NCBI GenBank assembly: GCA_902362715.1
Contig: CABIXN010000001.1
Location: 415,528 to 476,968 of the forward strand
Length of the DNA stretch: 61,441 nucleotides
From: Lachnospiraceae bacterium
GTDB taxonomy: Bacteria > Bacillota > Clostridia > Lachnospirales > Lachnospiraceae
Direction of reading: 5' to 3'
The notes under the pieces were generated by a model. That model made no database searches and was not told where the DNA came from. It saw only the letters and a list, made by a program, of their open reading frames with translations. Of this stretch, positions 38,368 to 47,038 are shown in pieces. Position 1 is the stretch's first letter. Each line of letters opens with the position of its first letter. Both the position numbers and the translations under genes were made by a program.

Positions 38368-38634
38368 ATGAAATTTTATAAAAACATGAAATTTATTTGT
38401 TTTGCATCAGGAGTTTTAGCAGCATTGGTCGGCACTAAGCTTGTAAAGGATAAAACAGTTCGTAAAGCCTGTGTTGCAACAATGGCAAAAGGAATGAAGG
38501 TACAGAAAAATGCTCAGGAAGCATTTCAGAATATGAAAGAAGAAGCAGAAGATTTATGTTATGAAGCCCAGAAAAAAGCAGGAATCTTAAATGAGGAAGA
38601 AGAAACATCTGAAGAGACAGTTTCTGAAGAATAA
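38368..38634 (+). CDS. DUF6110-like small membrane-associated protein, FezA-like
   Basis: 88 residues from the ATG at 38368 (GAAGGAGAA upstream). A hydrophobic N-terminal segment (FICFASGVLAALVGTKLV) is followed by a basic helix and an acidic C-terminal tail (EEEETSEETVSEE). The hydrophobic part contains small-residue and glycine positions suited to helix packing. In ferrosome operons a small hydrophobic FezA accompanies the P1B-6 ATPase and associates with the membrane of the iron granule. Gene order here is the same. Confidence 0.7.
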   Translation: MKFYKNMKFICFASGVLAALVGTKLVKDKTVRKACVATMAKGMKVQKNAQEAFQNMKEEAEDLCYEAQKKAGILNEEEETSEETVSEE

Positions 38635-38648
38635 GGGAGGCTTCAGCG

Positions 38649-40760
38649 GTGAAGTATGAGATAGTATATGATGCCTGGGGACGGCTTCGTCTCCGGTGCG
38701 GACAATATGCGTTTTCTAAAAAGCAGGGATATGGAATAGAATCCCTGCTTTCTTCTGAGAAAGGGGTAACAGAAGTTCAGACAAATTGTGTGAACGGCGG
38801 GATTCTTGTTCAGTATGAAGAGGGAAACAGAGAACGTATTTTAGACATTATCAGCGGTCTGAAGCGCGGAGAATTGGCTGAGGCAGAGCCTTCTTCAGAA
38901 ACGCAGTTAAGAGAGATTGACCAGCAGTTTAAAAAGAGCCTGGTGAAAATGATTGTCCGGCGTTATGTAATCCGTCCGCTGCTTCCGGCTCCGGTACGTC
39001 TGCTGACAACGGTAGTAAAAGCGCTTGGATACTGGAGGAGAGCAGCAGTCAGCCTGATGCAGGGAAGACTGGATGTGGATGTTTTAGACGGAGCGTCTAT
39101 TGCGGCGGCTTTTATACAGAGAGATCAAAAGACCGCAGGTTCTATTATGTTTTTACTCTCTGTGTCAGATCTGCTGGAAGATTATACCCACAGAAGAATG
39201 CGCAGTGCTCTTACTCAGAGTCTTGCTGTGAATGTGGACAGTGTTTGGCTGTGCAATGAAGATGAAACAGAGGTTTCCTGTCCGATAGAGAAAGTGGCAG
39301 TTGGTGACAGAATCAGAGTCAGATCCGGTTCTGTTATACCGTTAGATGGAACGGTTACAGAAGGGGAGGCAATGGTAAACGAATCCTCTATGACCGGTGA
39401 ACCGCTGGCTGTACAGCGCAGGCCGGGTTCTTCTGTTTACGCGGGAACAGTTGTGGAAGAGGGATCAATTGTTATTTCTGTAACTGCTCTGGCCTCGGAT
39501 ACAAGAATTAATAAAATTATTGATCTGATTGATCAGTCAGAGATGATGAAGGCAGGGGTTCAGTGTAGAGCAGAAAGCCTTGCGGATTCCATCGTACCCT
39601 TTAGCTTTCTGGGAGCAGGACTTGTATTTGGATTTACAAGGAATCTTACCAAAGCGCTTTCGGTTCTTATGGTGGACTATTCCTGTGCTATTAAGCTGTG
39701 CACGCCAATCAGCGTCATCTCAGCTATGCGGGAAGCATCCAATAAAAAAATGGTTGTAAAAGGCGGCAAGTATCTGGAAGCATTTGCAAAGGCTAATACA
39801 ATTGTGTTTGATAAAACGGGGACCCTGACAGCAGCATGCCCTCGGGTTTCAAAAGTGTATGCGTTTGAGCCTTATTCCAGAAATGAGGTTTTGAAAATTG
39901 CAGCATGTATTGAAGAACATTTTCCGCACAGCATGGCGAAAGCAGTGGTTCGTCAGGCACAGAAAGAGAATCTGCGGCATGAGGAGGAACATTCGGAGGT
40001 AGAGTATGTTGTAGCTCATGGTGTTGTAACGACAATGAAAGGCAGGCGGGCATTAATTGGAAGCAGGCATTTTATTGTTGAGGATGAACAGATTCAGATT
40101 ACAGAGGAACAACAGCGTTTGATTGATCTGGAATTTAACGGATGTTCCCTTTTATATCTTGCAATTGGTGATGAGCTGGCAGGTATTATTGGAATTGATG
40201 ATCCTCCCAGAGAAGATGCCCCCCAGGTAATTCAAAAACTTAAAAAATGCGGATTTAAGAATTTGATTATGATGACCGGAGATAGTGAGTCTGCTGCCAG
40301 GGAAGTAAGCAGAAAAGTCGGAATTACACAATGGTATTCTCAGGTTCTTCCTGAAGATAAATCAGCTATGATAGAACGTTTGAAAGCAGAAGGCCATACG
40401 GTCATTATGGTTGGAGACGGAGTAAATGATTCTCCGGCTTTAGCGGCTGCCGATGTATCTGTGGCTGTCAAGGATGGATCTGATATAGCAAGAGAAGTGG
40501 CGGATATTACCTTTTTGACTTCAGATCTTGAGCATCTGGTTGTAATGAGAGAGCTGAGTGAGAAACTTTTCCTGAGAATTGAAAGAAATTACAGATTTAT
40601 TCTGACCTTTAATACAGGTCTTTTGCTGTTTGGTCTGCTTGGTATTCTGGCGCCTTCTGCAACGGCTCTGTTTCACAATGTATCAACAATGGGAATATCA
40701 GCGTTAAGTATGCGTCCTTTTCTGGAAAGTAATAAAGATAAGAAGAAATTAACAGAATAA
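38649..40760 (+). CDS. P1B-6-type metal ATPase, FezB-like
   Basis: 703 residues, GTG start with GGGAGG nine bases upstream. An N-terminal domain of about 75 residues is followed by P-type ATPase parts: TGEP, the phosphorylation site D388 in DKTGTLT, a nucleotide-domain HP-like motif (HFPHSMAKAV) and GDGVNDSPALAAADV. The metal-site helix reads YSCAIKLCTP: S345-C346-A347 replaces the CPC/SPC of copper or cobalt pumps and fits the SCA motif of group P1B-6. In C. difficile and Desulfovibrio, P1B-6 ATPases (FezB) build iron-filled membrane granules, ferrosomes. The neighbouring small genes fit a fezXAB operon. Confidence 0.85.
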   Translation: MKYEIVYDAWGRLRLRCGQYAFSKKQGYGIESLLSSEKGVTEVQTNCVNGGILVQYEEGNRERILDIISGLKRGELAEAEPSSETQLREIDQQFKKSLVKMIVRRYVIRPLLPAPVRLLTTVVKALGYWRRAAVSLMQGRLDVDVLDGASIAAAFIQRDQKTAGSIMFLLSVSDLLEDYTHRRMRSALTQSLAVNVDSVWLCNEDETEVSCPIEKVAVGDRIRVRSGSVIPLDGTVTEGEAMVNESSMTGEPLAVQRRPGSSVYAGTVVEEGSIVISVTALASDTRINKIIDLIDQSEMMKAGVQCRAESLADSIVPFSFLGAGLVFGFTRNLTKALSVLMVDYSCAIKLCTPISVISAMREASNKKMVVKGGKYLEAFAKANTIVFDKTGTLTAACPRVSKVYAFEPYSRNEVLKIAACIEEHFPHSMAKAVVRQAQKENLRHEEEHSEVEYVVAHGVVTTMKGRRALIGSRHFIVEDEQIQITEEQQRLIDLEFNGCSLLYLAIGDELAGIIGIDDPPREDAPQVIQKLKKCGFKNLIMMTGDSESAAREVSRKVGITQWYSQVLPEDKSAMIERLKAEGHTVIMVGDGVNDSPALAAADVSVAVKDGSDIAREVADITFLTSDLEHLVVMRELSEKLFLRIERNYRFILTFNTGLLLFGLLGILAPSATALFHNVSTMGISALSMRPFLESNKDKKKLTE

Positions 40761-40767
40761 CCGGAGA

Positions 40768-40803
40768 AACATGCAGGCAGAGCTTATTTGTCTGCATGTT
40801 TTA
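40768..40803 (+). terminator. Terminator of the ferrosome-like operon
   Basis: AACATGCAG pairs with CTGCATGTT, with extra G-C and A-T pairs inside, followed by TTATT. Convergent to the DNA-metabolism genes on the other strand, so it may act for both. Confidence 0.75.
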
Positions 40804-40849
40804 TTATGCCATCGGATTCGGTTTGCAATAGGGATTTTGTAACATCGGT

Positions 40850-41605
40850 TTATAGAAATTCGGTTACATTTTTACGGTACCAGACCGGCAGATGGGGCCG
40901 CTGGCATACAGGATTGAAACGTTCCCTGATCCCGGTGGTTTTAAAAAAATCTTTCCACAGTTCTATGTACTGGTCTGCATTTGCCAGGGAATTACTGATT
41001 TGTTTCAGCTCTGAATGGGTCAGGGGAGTGAAATAAGTTTCATTGTCTGCCTGATGAACTGCGGCGGTCATATGAGATTTGTCAATGATCATCCAGTTTT
41101 CAGAAGGAATTCTGTCGTCAAAGGCCGGTGAAAGCAGGGTGAGAAGGTTAGATTTTGGTTCAATAAAAGATACCAGGATTCCGTTTTTGGCGGAATTGAA
41201 GCGGACAAATTCACGGAATAGATGAGTTTCATTAATAACGGCGCGGTTTTGTTTAAAAAGGTTCATAACAGCCGGCTGTTGAAGCATATTCGTTACTTTT
41301 GCGCCCTGGGAAAAACCAAGAAGAAGAAAACGGTAAATGATATCCAGCTTATCCTCTGAACAGGACATGGCACAGCGGTAAACCATTTCATATGCATAAT
41401 GTGAGATTTTTTTCCGGACAGCATGGATGACACGCTGGCTTTTGGCTGTATCTGCAGTAATGTGCACATATTCGCAGAACAGCTCAAGGTTACCGATAGG
41501 TTCTGTTTTTAGTCTGATATTTTGATGCCCGTGCCCTGAAGCCCAGGCATCGTAGATGCAGCTCATCATAGCTTCAAATGTATCATCACAGGTAAAGATA
41601 GTCAT
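40850..41605 (-). CDS. DNA metabolism protein of the TIGR03915 (SAM_7-link) family
   Basis: 251 residues from the ATG at 41605, which has GAAAGGACTG upstream; an ATG at 41638 has no site. The opening FTCDDTFEAMMSCIYDAW and the final SENWMIIDKSHMTAAVH...LTHSELKQISNS match the family that always accompanies a radical SAM partner (TIGR03916), and whose C-terminal part is often fused to or next to a uracil-DNA glycosylase. Here the glycosylase is not fused or adjacent. Role in DNA repair or modification is inferred from that partnership in other genomes. Confidence 0.8.
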   Translation of the reverse strand: MTIFTCDDTFEAMMSCIYDAWASGHGHQNIRLKTEPIGNLELFCEYVHITADTAKSQRVIHAVRKKISHYAYEMVYRCAMSCSEDKLDIIYRFLLLGFSQGAKVTNMLQQPAVMNLFKQNRAVINETHLFREFVRFNSAKNGILVSFIEPKSNLLTLLSPAFDDRIPSENWMIIDKSHMTAAVHQADNETYFTPLTHSELKQISNSLANADQYIELWKDFFKTTGIRERFNPVCQRPHLPVWYRKNVTEFL

Positions 41606-41655
41606 TTTGTCAGTCCTTTCATAATTTGAGATTCCCATGAAAAAGGTTTCAAGTG

Positions 41656-43071
41656 TCAGCTTAAGTTCATATCCTCAAAAAGTGAGAGCTGGCGCCAGGA
41701 ATTTTGCTGCGTAATCTGCCAGTTTTCCTGCTGGCTGGCGCCTGTTAACTGTCTGGTTAAAAAGTTTTCTTCCAGTCGGATAGGGTAGAGCATCTTTCCG
41801 TTACAGGTGATAAAATATTGGGCGCGCTTTAAAACGACGCCTGTTTTTTTCAGTGTATCAAATGTTAAAGGGCCTTCCCGGCGTGCTTTTACGATTCTGT
41901 ATGCAGATTTATTTCCAATACCTGGAACACGCAGCAACTCAGAGTAGGATGCTGTATGAATTTCAATAGGAAATTTTTCCAGATGCCGCAGAGCCCAGTG
42001 GCATTTCGGGTCAAGATAAGGATTAAAATGAGGATTTTTGGCACTTAAAAGTTCCTCCGCATGAAATCCGTAAAATCGCAAAAGCCAGTCGGCCTGATAT
42101 AAACGGTGTTCTCTGAGAAGAGGAACCGGTGTATCAAGGGGCGGAAGGGCATCATCTTCATTCAATGGAATGTATGCGGAAAAGAAAACACGTTTTAAAT
42201 CAAACTGCTGGTATAACGCCTGGGTAATAGACAGTATCTCAAAGTCAGTTTCTTGGGAGGCACCGATAATCATCTGGGTACTCTGGCCTGCGGGAACAAA
42301 AGGTTTTTCCGGATGAAGTATATCGGGAAGTGCAGCGCCGCCAATATCATTTGCCAGCAGCCCAGAAGTCTTTGAATCAAAAATATTGTCAGGCAGAAAG
42401 CTGCTGCTGCCGCGGCGTTCCAGTTTTGGGGACTTCCCGGCGGCTAACCGATGTCCGCAGATCCGGTTTTGAATCTGACGCATAGGCAGCAGAATAGAAC
42501 TGCGGGTCTTATGGGGGGCAAGTTTTTTCAGCTGACCGGCAGTGGGAAGCTCCAGATTGATACTCATGCGGTCTGCTAGATAACCCAGCTGCTCTGTTAA
42601 TTCTGCGGGAGCATTTGGAATGGCTTTAATGTGGATATATCCGTTAAAGCAGTATCTGGTACGGAGCAGATGAATTGTATAAAAAATCTGTTCCATTGTA
42701 TACGCCGGGCTTTTCACAACAGCTGAACTTAAAAAAAGTCCCTCAATATAATTCCGCTTGTAAAATTCTATTACCAGGCTGCAGATTTCTTCTGGCAGAA
42801 AAGTAGCTCTGACTACTGAATTTGACGAACGGCTCTGACAATATTTGCAGTCGTAAATACAGTCATTGCTGAAAAGGATTTTAAGCAGTGAGATACAGCG
42901 TCCGTCAGAGGCAAAGCTGTGACAGATACCTGCGGTCACAGAATTACCGATATGCCCCTTCTTTCCCCGGCGGTTTGTACCGCTGGAAGTGCAGGCAACA
43001 TCATATTTTGCAGCATCTGCCAGAATATTTAATTTTTCCTTTAGTGTCTGTGTTTTTACAGATAAATTCAT
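41656..43071 (-). CDS. Radical SAM DNA modification/repair protein, TIGR03916 family
   Basis: 471 residues. The Fe-S/SAM motif is C-x3-C-x2-C in SNDCIYDCKYCQSR. The C-terminal part includes a helix-hairpin-helix-like LLRVPGIGNKSAYRIVKAR, consistent with DNA binding. It is encoded upstream of, and on the same strand as, its family partner TIGR03915, separated by 50 bases. The pair is conserved in many clostridia and linked to uracil-DNA glycosylase, but the reaction is unknown. Confidence 0.88.
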   Translation of the reverse strand: MNLSVKTQTLKEKLNILADAAKYDVACTSSGTNRRGKKGHIGNSVTAGICHSFASDGRCISLLKILFSNDCIYDCKYCQSRSSNSVVRATFLPEEICSLVIEFYKRNYIEGLFLSSAVVKSPAYTMEQIFYTIHLLRTRYCFNGYIHIKAIPNAPAELTEQLGYLADRMSINLELPTAGQLKKLAPHKTRSSILLPMRQIQNRICGHRLAAGKSPKLERRGSSSFLPDNIFDSKTSGLLANDIGGAALPDILHPEKPFVPAGQSTQMIIGASQETDFEILSITQALYQQFDLKRVFFSAYIPLNEDDALPPLDTPVPLLREHRLYQADWLLRFYGFHAEELLSAKNPHFNPYLDPKCHWALRHLEKFPIEIHTASYSELLRVPGIGNKSAYRIVKARREGPLTFDTLKKTGVVLKRAQYFITCNGKMLYPIRLEENFLTRQLTGASQQENWQITQQNSWRQLSLFEDMNLS

Positions 43072-43300
43072 AATCTAATACCTCGAATGTATGTTCTGCA
43101 AAAATTATATCACAGAAAATCTGCACATGCAAGAAAAATCGAACATATATTCTGGAACAAAAATATAAGTATGAAAAGAACAGGACAGTCAGAATGCTTT
43201 GCAATAAAAAGCTGCATACCAGTTACTTTTAAGTAAGATTTTGCAGAATAGAAAAAATAGAAGTATAATAGGGAAAGATTATACAAAGGAGTATGGAGGA

Positions 43301-44671
43301 ATGGAAAGAGATACATTTTTTACAAGGGATAAAACCTTTTATAAAACACTGTTTCATCTAATGGTAATTGTTGCACTTCAGAATCTGGTGGCTTACAGTG
43401 TAAATATGGCGGATAATATTATGCTGGGAAGCTACGATCAGACAGCGCTTTCCGGAGCCGCTACGGTAAACCAGGTTTTTTTTATGGTACAGCAGGTGAC
43501 GCTTGCATTTGGTGAGGCCATGGTAGTACTTGGTGCCCAGTACTGGGGACAGAAAAGGACAGGTCCTATCTGCAGGCTGACAGGAATTGCTCTGAAGCTT
43601 GGTGTGATCTGCGGTGTTATTATTTTTGTGGCAGTGAGTATAGCGCCTGTTCAGATTCTTGGAATTTTTTCCAATGATGCCGCCATTGTTACTGCTGGGA
43701 CACAATACCTTGCAATAATAAAATATACGTTTATTTTATTTATCATTACAAACATAATTATGGCTGCCCTTCGATGTGTGGAAACGGTTAATATTTCATT
43801 CTATATCTCTGTAGTTTCGCTGCTGCTGAATGTAGCCATTAATTACTGTCTGATTTACGGGAAATTTGGTCTGCCGGAAATGGGAATCCGGGGAGCTGCT
43901 ATCGGAACACTGGCCGCTAGAATTTTAGAGCTGCTGATTGTAGTTTTATATGCTGCTTTCAGGGATAAAAAGCTTCAGCTGTTTAAAAACAATTTTCTGA
44001 AAATAGATAAGGATTTAAGAAGTGATTACCGGAAAGTAGGTGTGCCTGTAATTTTGTCTCAGGTTTTATGGGCTATTTCTGTACCGATGCAGACGGCGAT
44101 TCTGGGCCATTTGTCTTCCGATGCTATAGCTGCTAATTCGGTGGCCACTACATTTTATCAATATTTAAAAGTAATTGTAGTTGCTATGAGTTCTGCCACA
44201 GCAGTTATGATCGGAAGTTCTGTGGGACGCGGTGATATGAAGCGCATCAAGTCAGACGCGAGGACGCTAGAAGTAATTGATCTTATCATTGGAATTGTTC
44301 TTGGTGTGGCGCTGTTTGCGCTGCGGGGACCGCTGCTTCAGTTTTATAATCTGAATGATAATGCAACTTCACTGGCCATGAAGCTGATTGTTGTTATGAG
44401 CGTGGTAATGGTTGGAATGTCTTATCAGATGCCTGTGAGTATGGGGATTATCAGAGGCGGAGGGGATGCCCGTTTTACAATGATTATGAATATGGTCAGC
44501 ACCTGGGCAATTGTTATTCCTCTTTCCTTTATGAGTGCTTTCTGGTGGCAGTGGCCGGTGGTGCTGGTTGTTATTATGATCCAGTCCGATCAGATTTTTA
44601 AATGTCTGCCGACCTTTATACGAATGCGCAGTTATAAGTGGATTAAAAAACTGACCAGGAAAGACGCGTAA
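43301..44671 (+). CDS. MATE-family efflux transporter
   Basis: 456 residues from the ATG at 43301 (AAAGGAG nine bases upstream). Twelve membrane helices arranged in two homologous halves, starting at LVIVALQNLVAYSVNMADNIM-like and QVLWAISVPMQTAILGHLSS-like segments. MATE proteins export cationic drugs or metabolites in exchange for sodium or protons. Substrate is unknown. It is a single gene, convergent with a URO-D-family gene across a shared terminator. Confidence 0.88.
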   Translation: MERDTFFTRDKTFYKTLFHLMVIVALQNLVAYSVNMADNIMLGSYDQTALSGAATVNQVFFMVQQVTLAFGEAMVVLGAQYWGQKRTGPICRLTGIALKLGVICGVIIFVAVSIAPVQILGIFSNDAAIVTAGTQYLAIIKYTFILFIITNIIMAALRCVETVNISFYISVVSLLLNVAINYCLIYGKFGLPEMGIRGAAIGTLAARILELLIVVLYAAFRDKKLQLFKNNFLKIDKDLRSDYRKVGVPVILSQVLWAISVPMQTAILGHLSSDAIAANSVATTFYQYLKVIVVAMSSATAVMIGSSVGRGDMKRIKSDARTLEVIDLIIGIVLGVALFALRGPLLQFYNLNDNATSLAMKLIVVMSVVMVGMSYQMPVSMGIIRGGGDARFTMIMNMVSTWAIVIPLSFMSAFWWQWPVVLVVIMIQSDQIFKCLPTFIRMRSYKWIKKLTRKDA

Positions 44672-44702
44672 ATGCAAAGAATGTTTTTGACTGACAGGAA
44701 AT

Positions 44703-44746
44703 AAAAAAACCGGAGCGGACTTGTTTGAATCCTGCTCCGGCTTTTA
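44703..44746. terminator. Bidirectional terminator between convergent genes
   Basis: AAAAAAACCGGAGC and GCTCCGGCTTTT flank a 17-base loop. A runs on one side and T runs on the other let it serve both the MATE gene and the gene at 44761-45720. Confidence 0.85.
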
Positions 44747-44760
44747 CCTTTTCCGGCAGT

Positions 44761-45720
44761 TTATTTCATGCTGCTGTAAAATGCTTTTCCATAATGGTCT
44801 ATCTCATCAGATACAATGGCAGTGACACGGGGGTCTATAATTGGAACTGCCGTACTGAAATTCCCTCCGGGAGCCATAACGTCAATAGTGCGTCTGACCT
44901 CCCGGCGGATTTCCTCTTCAGAAGCGCCTGGCCGTTCCAGAACTCCCTGGGTATCAAAAGCTCCATTTAAAACAATTTTACTGCCAAACTTCTCCTTGAT
45001 AGTTGCCACATCATTGCAGAACTGCAGCGGCTGCAGTGCGTCGATTCCCATTTCTGCAAGATAAGGAATGGCAGGTTCTATATATCCGCAGGAATGCATT
45101 TCGAAGATCATGCCAAGCTTATGAGTATGGTCAATAACTTTCTGAATGTAGGGCATCAGAAATTCTTTCCACATATCCATAGAAAAAAACATGTTGCCGT
45201 TATTTCCCCAATCGTCATGATAAACAATTATGTCAAAGTTAAAATATTTTTTCAAAATGTCCAGATATTCACATTTATATTCTGTGAGAGCCTGAAAAAA
45301 TTCATGAACTTCGTCGGGGGTCTCTAAAAAAGCACATAATGCATTTTCAAATCCCATCAGAGTCATAAGCCGCTCAAATGGTCCATTCAGGAACATACAC
45401 AGAGACATTCGGTTGGTGCGGTCCCAGTTTTTTGTACCTTCCAAGGCAATGGTTTCCCAGTCATAGGAGGACAAATCCGGAAACGTAATGTGTTCCTTCC
45501 AGTTTTCAAGATCTTCAAGCTCTTCCTGGCCGGGGGTGACAGTCTGGGAATTCAGCTGTGGGGTGTAAGTCCATTCTACTCCGAACCAGTCTTTTCCGGT
45601 TCCTTCCCCAAAATAGCGTTCTCCGTAGGCAAACCAGACGTCATAGTCAGTAAAAGCATTTGGTACGTATGCCGGAAGCTTATGTTCATAGGTTCTTATT
45701 AAGTTTTCACGTGGTGTCAT
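44761..45720 (-). CDS. Uroporphyrinogen decarboxylase-family protein (methyltransferase type)
   Basis: 319 residues with the URO-D barrel: segments VYHDDWGNNGNMFFS, FEMHSCGYIEPAIPYL and GIDALQPLQ. True HemE starts with an R-P-P-x-W-x-M-R motif that is absent here. The HxCG element (MHSCG) recalls the zinc-binding region of MtaA/MtbA-like methyltransferases and the URO-D relatives common in gut clostridia that demethylate plant or host methyl donors. No corrinoid protein gene is adjacent. AAAAAGGATGA precedes the start. Confidence 0.8.
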   Translation of the reverse strand: MTPRENLIRTYEHKLPAYVPNAFTDYDVWFAYGERYFGEGTGKDWFGVEWTYTPQLNSQTVTPGQEELEDLENWKEHITFPDLSSYDWETIALEGTKNWDRTNRMSLCMFLNGPFERLMTLMGFENALCAFLETPDEVHEFFQALTEYKCEYLDILKKYFNFDIIVYHDDWGNNGNMFFSMDMWKEFLMPYIQKVIDHTHKLGMIFEMHSCGYIEPAIPYLAEMGIDALQPLQFCNDVATIKEKFGSKIVLNGAFDTQGVLERPGASEEEIRREVRRTIDVMAPGGNFSTAVPIIDPRVTAIVSDEIDHYGKAFYSSMK

Positions 45721-45994
45721 ATCAGTTCATCCTTTTTGTTGGTCTTATGATCCGGGCGGTGTGCCGGATTTGTTATAAAAATTATAAAACGAGACTCAAA
45801 AAATAGAAAATTGATAATACGCATGGAGACATTCCGTTTTGGAATTTTGTTTAAATGTTGCAAATACAACTGCTGATAAATGAAAAATGTTATAATTTAA
45901 TGAAAAGATTGATATTTTTCTTTAATAGTGTCAGAATATTAATGGTATCTTTATACGATTTAAATTTAAAAACATCAAATCAGGAGGACATATT

Positions 45995-46369
45995 ATGGAA
46001 CAGAAATTTTTTAAATGTGAACACTGTGGAAATATTATTGCTTTTGTGGAAAATAAAGGTGTACCGGTAATGTGCTGCGGTGAAAAAATGAAAGAACTGG
46101 TGCCTAATACAACAGAAGCGGCTACCGAAAAACATATTCCGGTATATACTGTAGAAGGAAATAAGGTCTGTGTAACAGTCAGCAGCTTAGAGCATCCGAT
46201 GTTAGAAGAACACCTGATCGAGTGGATTTCTCTTGAGACAAAACAGGGAAATCAGAGAAAGGTGCTGAAAGCGGGGGATGCACCGAAAGCAGAGTTTCTC
46301 ATCAGTGACGGGGATGAAGTAACAAATGTATATGCATACTGTAATCTTCATGGACTTTGGAAAGCTTAA
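45995..46369 (+). CDS. dfx: Desulfoferrodoxin (superoxide reductase)
   Basis: 124 residues. The N-terminal desulforedoxin-like domain has CEHCG and CCGEKM, four Cys for iron centre I. The superoxide reductase domain supplies the centre II ligands: His in EKHIPVY and SLEHPML, and Cys and His in YAYCNLHGLW. It reduces superoxide to hydrogen peroxide, which rubrerythrin and AhpC can remove. AGGAGG lies seven bases before the ATG. It is followed after 49 bases by ferritin and is probably co-transcribed. Confidence 0.95.
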   Translation: MEQKFFKCEHCGNIIAFVENKGVPVMCCGEKMKELVPNTTEAATEKHIPVYTVEGNKVCVTVSSLEHPMLEEHLIEWISLETKQGNQRKVLKAGDAPKAEFLISDGDEVTNVYAYCNLHGLWKA

Positions 46370-46418
46370 AGAAATTACTGTTATAAAATAAAAAAAGAAC
46401 AAAAAAGAGGAGAGGCTA

Positions 46419-46931
46419 ATGTTAAACGAAAGAGTTTCTGAATTATTAAACCAGCAGGTAAATAAAGAATTTTATTCTGCTTATCTTTATCTGGATTTTT
46501 CCAATTATTATGAAGCAGCCGGGTTGAATGGATTTGCCAACTGGTATAAAGTACAGGCGCAGGAAGAGCGTGACCACGCAATGCTGTTTTATCAGTATAT
46601 GCAAAACAATGATGTAAAAGTAACCCTTGAAGCCATTGCAAAACCGGATCTGGAATTTGAAAACAATATGAGCCCGTTAAAAGAAGGGCTTGCTCATGAG
46701 CAGTATGTGACATCTCTGATTAATGATATCTATGCAGCTGCTTTTGAAGTAAAAGATTTCAGGACGATGCAGTTTCTGGACTGGTTTATCAAAGAGCAGG
46801 GGGAAGAGGAAACAAATGCAAGAGATCTCATTGATAAAATGAATATGTTTGGTTCTGATCCTAAGAGTTTATATATGTTAAACAGCGAGCTGGCTGCACG
46901 TACCTATACAGCGCCGTCACTTGTACTGTAA
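46419..46931 (+). CDS. ftnA: Ferritin
   Basis: 170 residues, bacterial non-haem ferritin. Ferroxidase ligands lie in NKEFYSAYLYLDFSNYYE, QEERDHAMLFY and FIKEQGEEETNA. It stores iron as a mineral in a 24-subunit shell and limits Fenton chemistry. Next to the superoxide reductase gene and in the same window as a ferrosome-like locus, so the organism has two unrelated iron-storage systems. Confidence 0.95.
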   Translation: MLNERVSELLNQQVNKEFYSAYLYLDFSNYYEAAGLNGFANWYKVQAQEERDHAMLFYQYMQNNDVKVTLEAIAKPDLEFENNMSPLKEGLAHEQYVTSLINDIYAAAFEVKDFRTMQFLDWFIKEQGEEETNARDLIDKMNMFGSDPKSLYMLNSELAARTYTAPSLVL

Positions 46932-46944
46932 AAAATCACAAAAG

Positions 46945-46975
46945 TGTGGTATCTTAAACAGGTACCACATTTTTT
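46945..46975 (+). terminator. Terminator of the desulfoferrodoxin-ferritin unit
   Basis: TGTGGTA pairs with TACCACA around an 11-base loop, followed by TTTTTT. Confidence 0.88.
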
Positions 46976-47038
46976 ATGCAATTTATACACCAGGAAACCT
47001 TCGATTCTGTTGTATAAAAAAGTATAGAGAGGATAACT

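Noticed and set aside
40788..41036. Plus-strand frame downstream of the ATPase
   Set aside because: It lies antisense within the TIGR03915-family gene, has no ribosome binding site and resembles no family.
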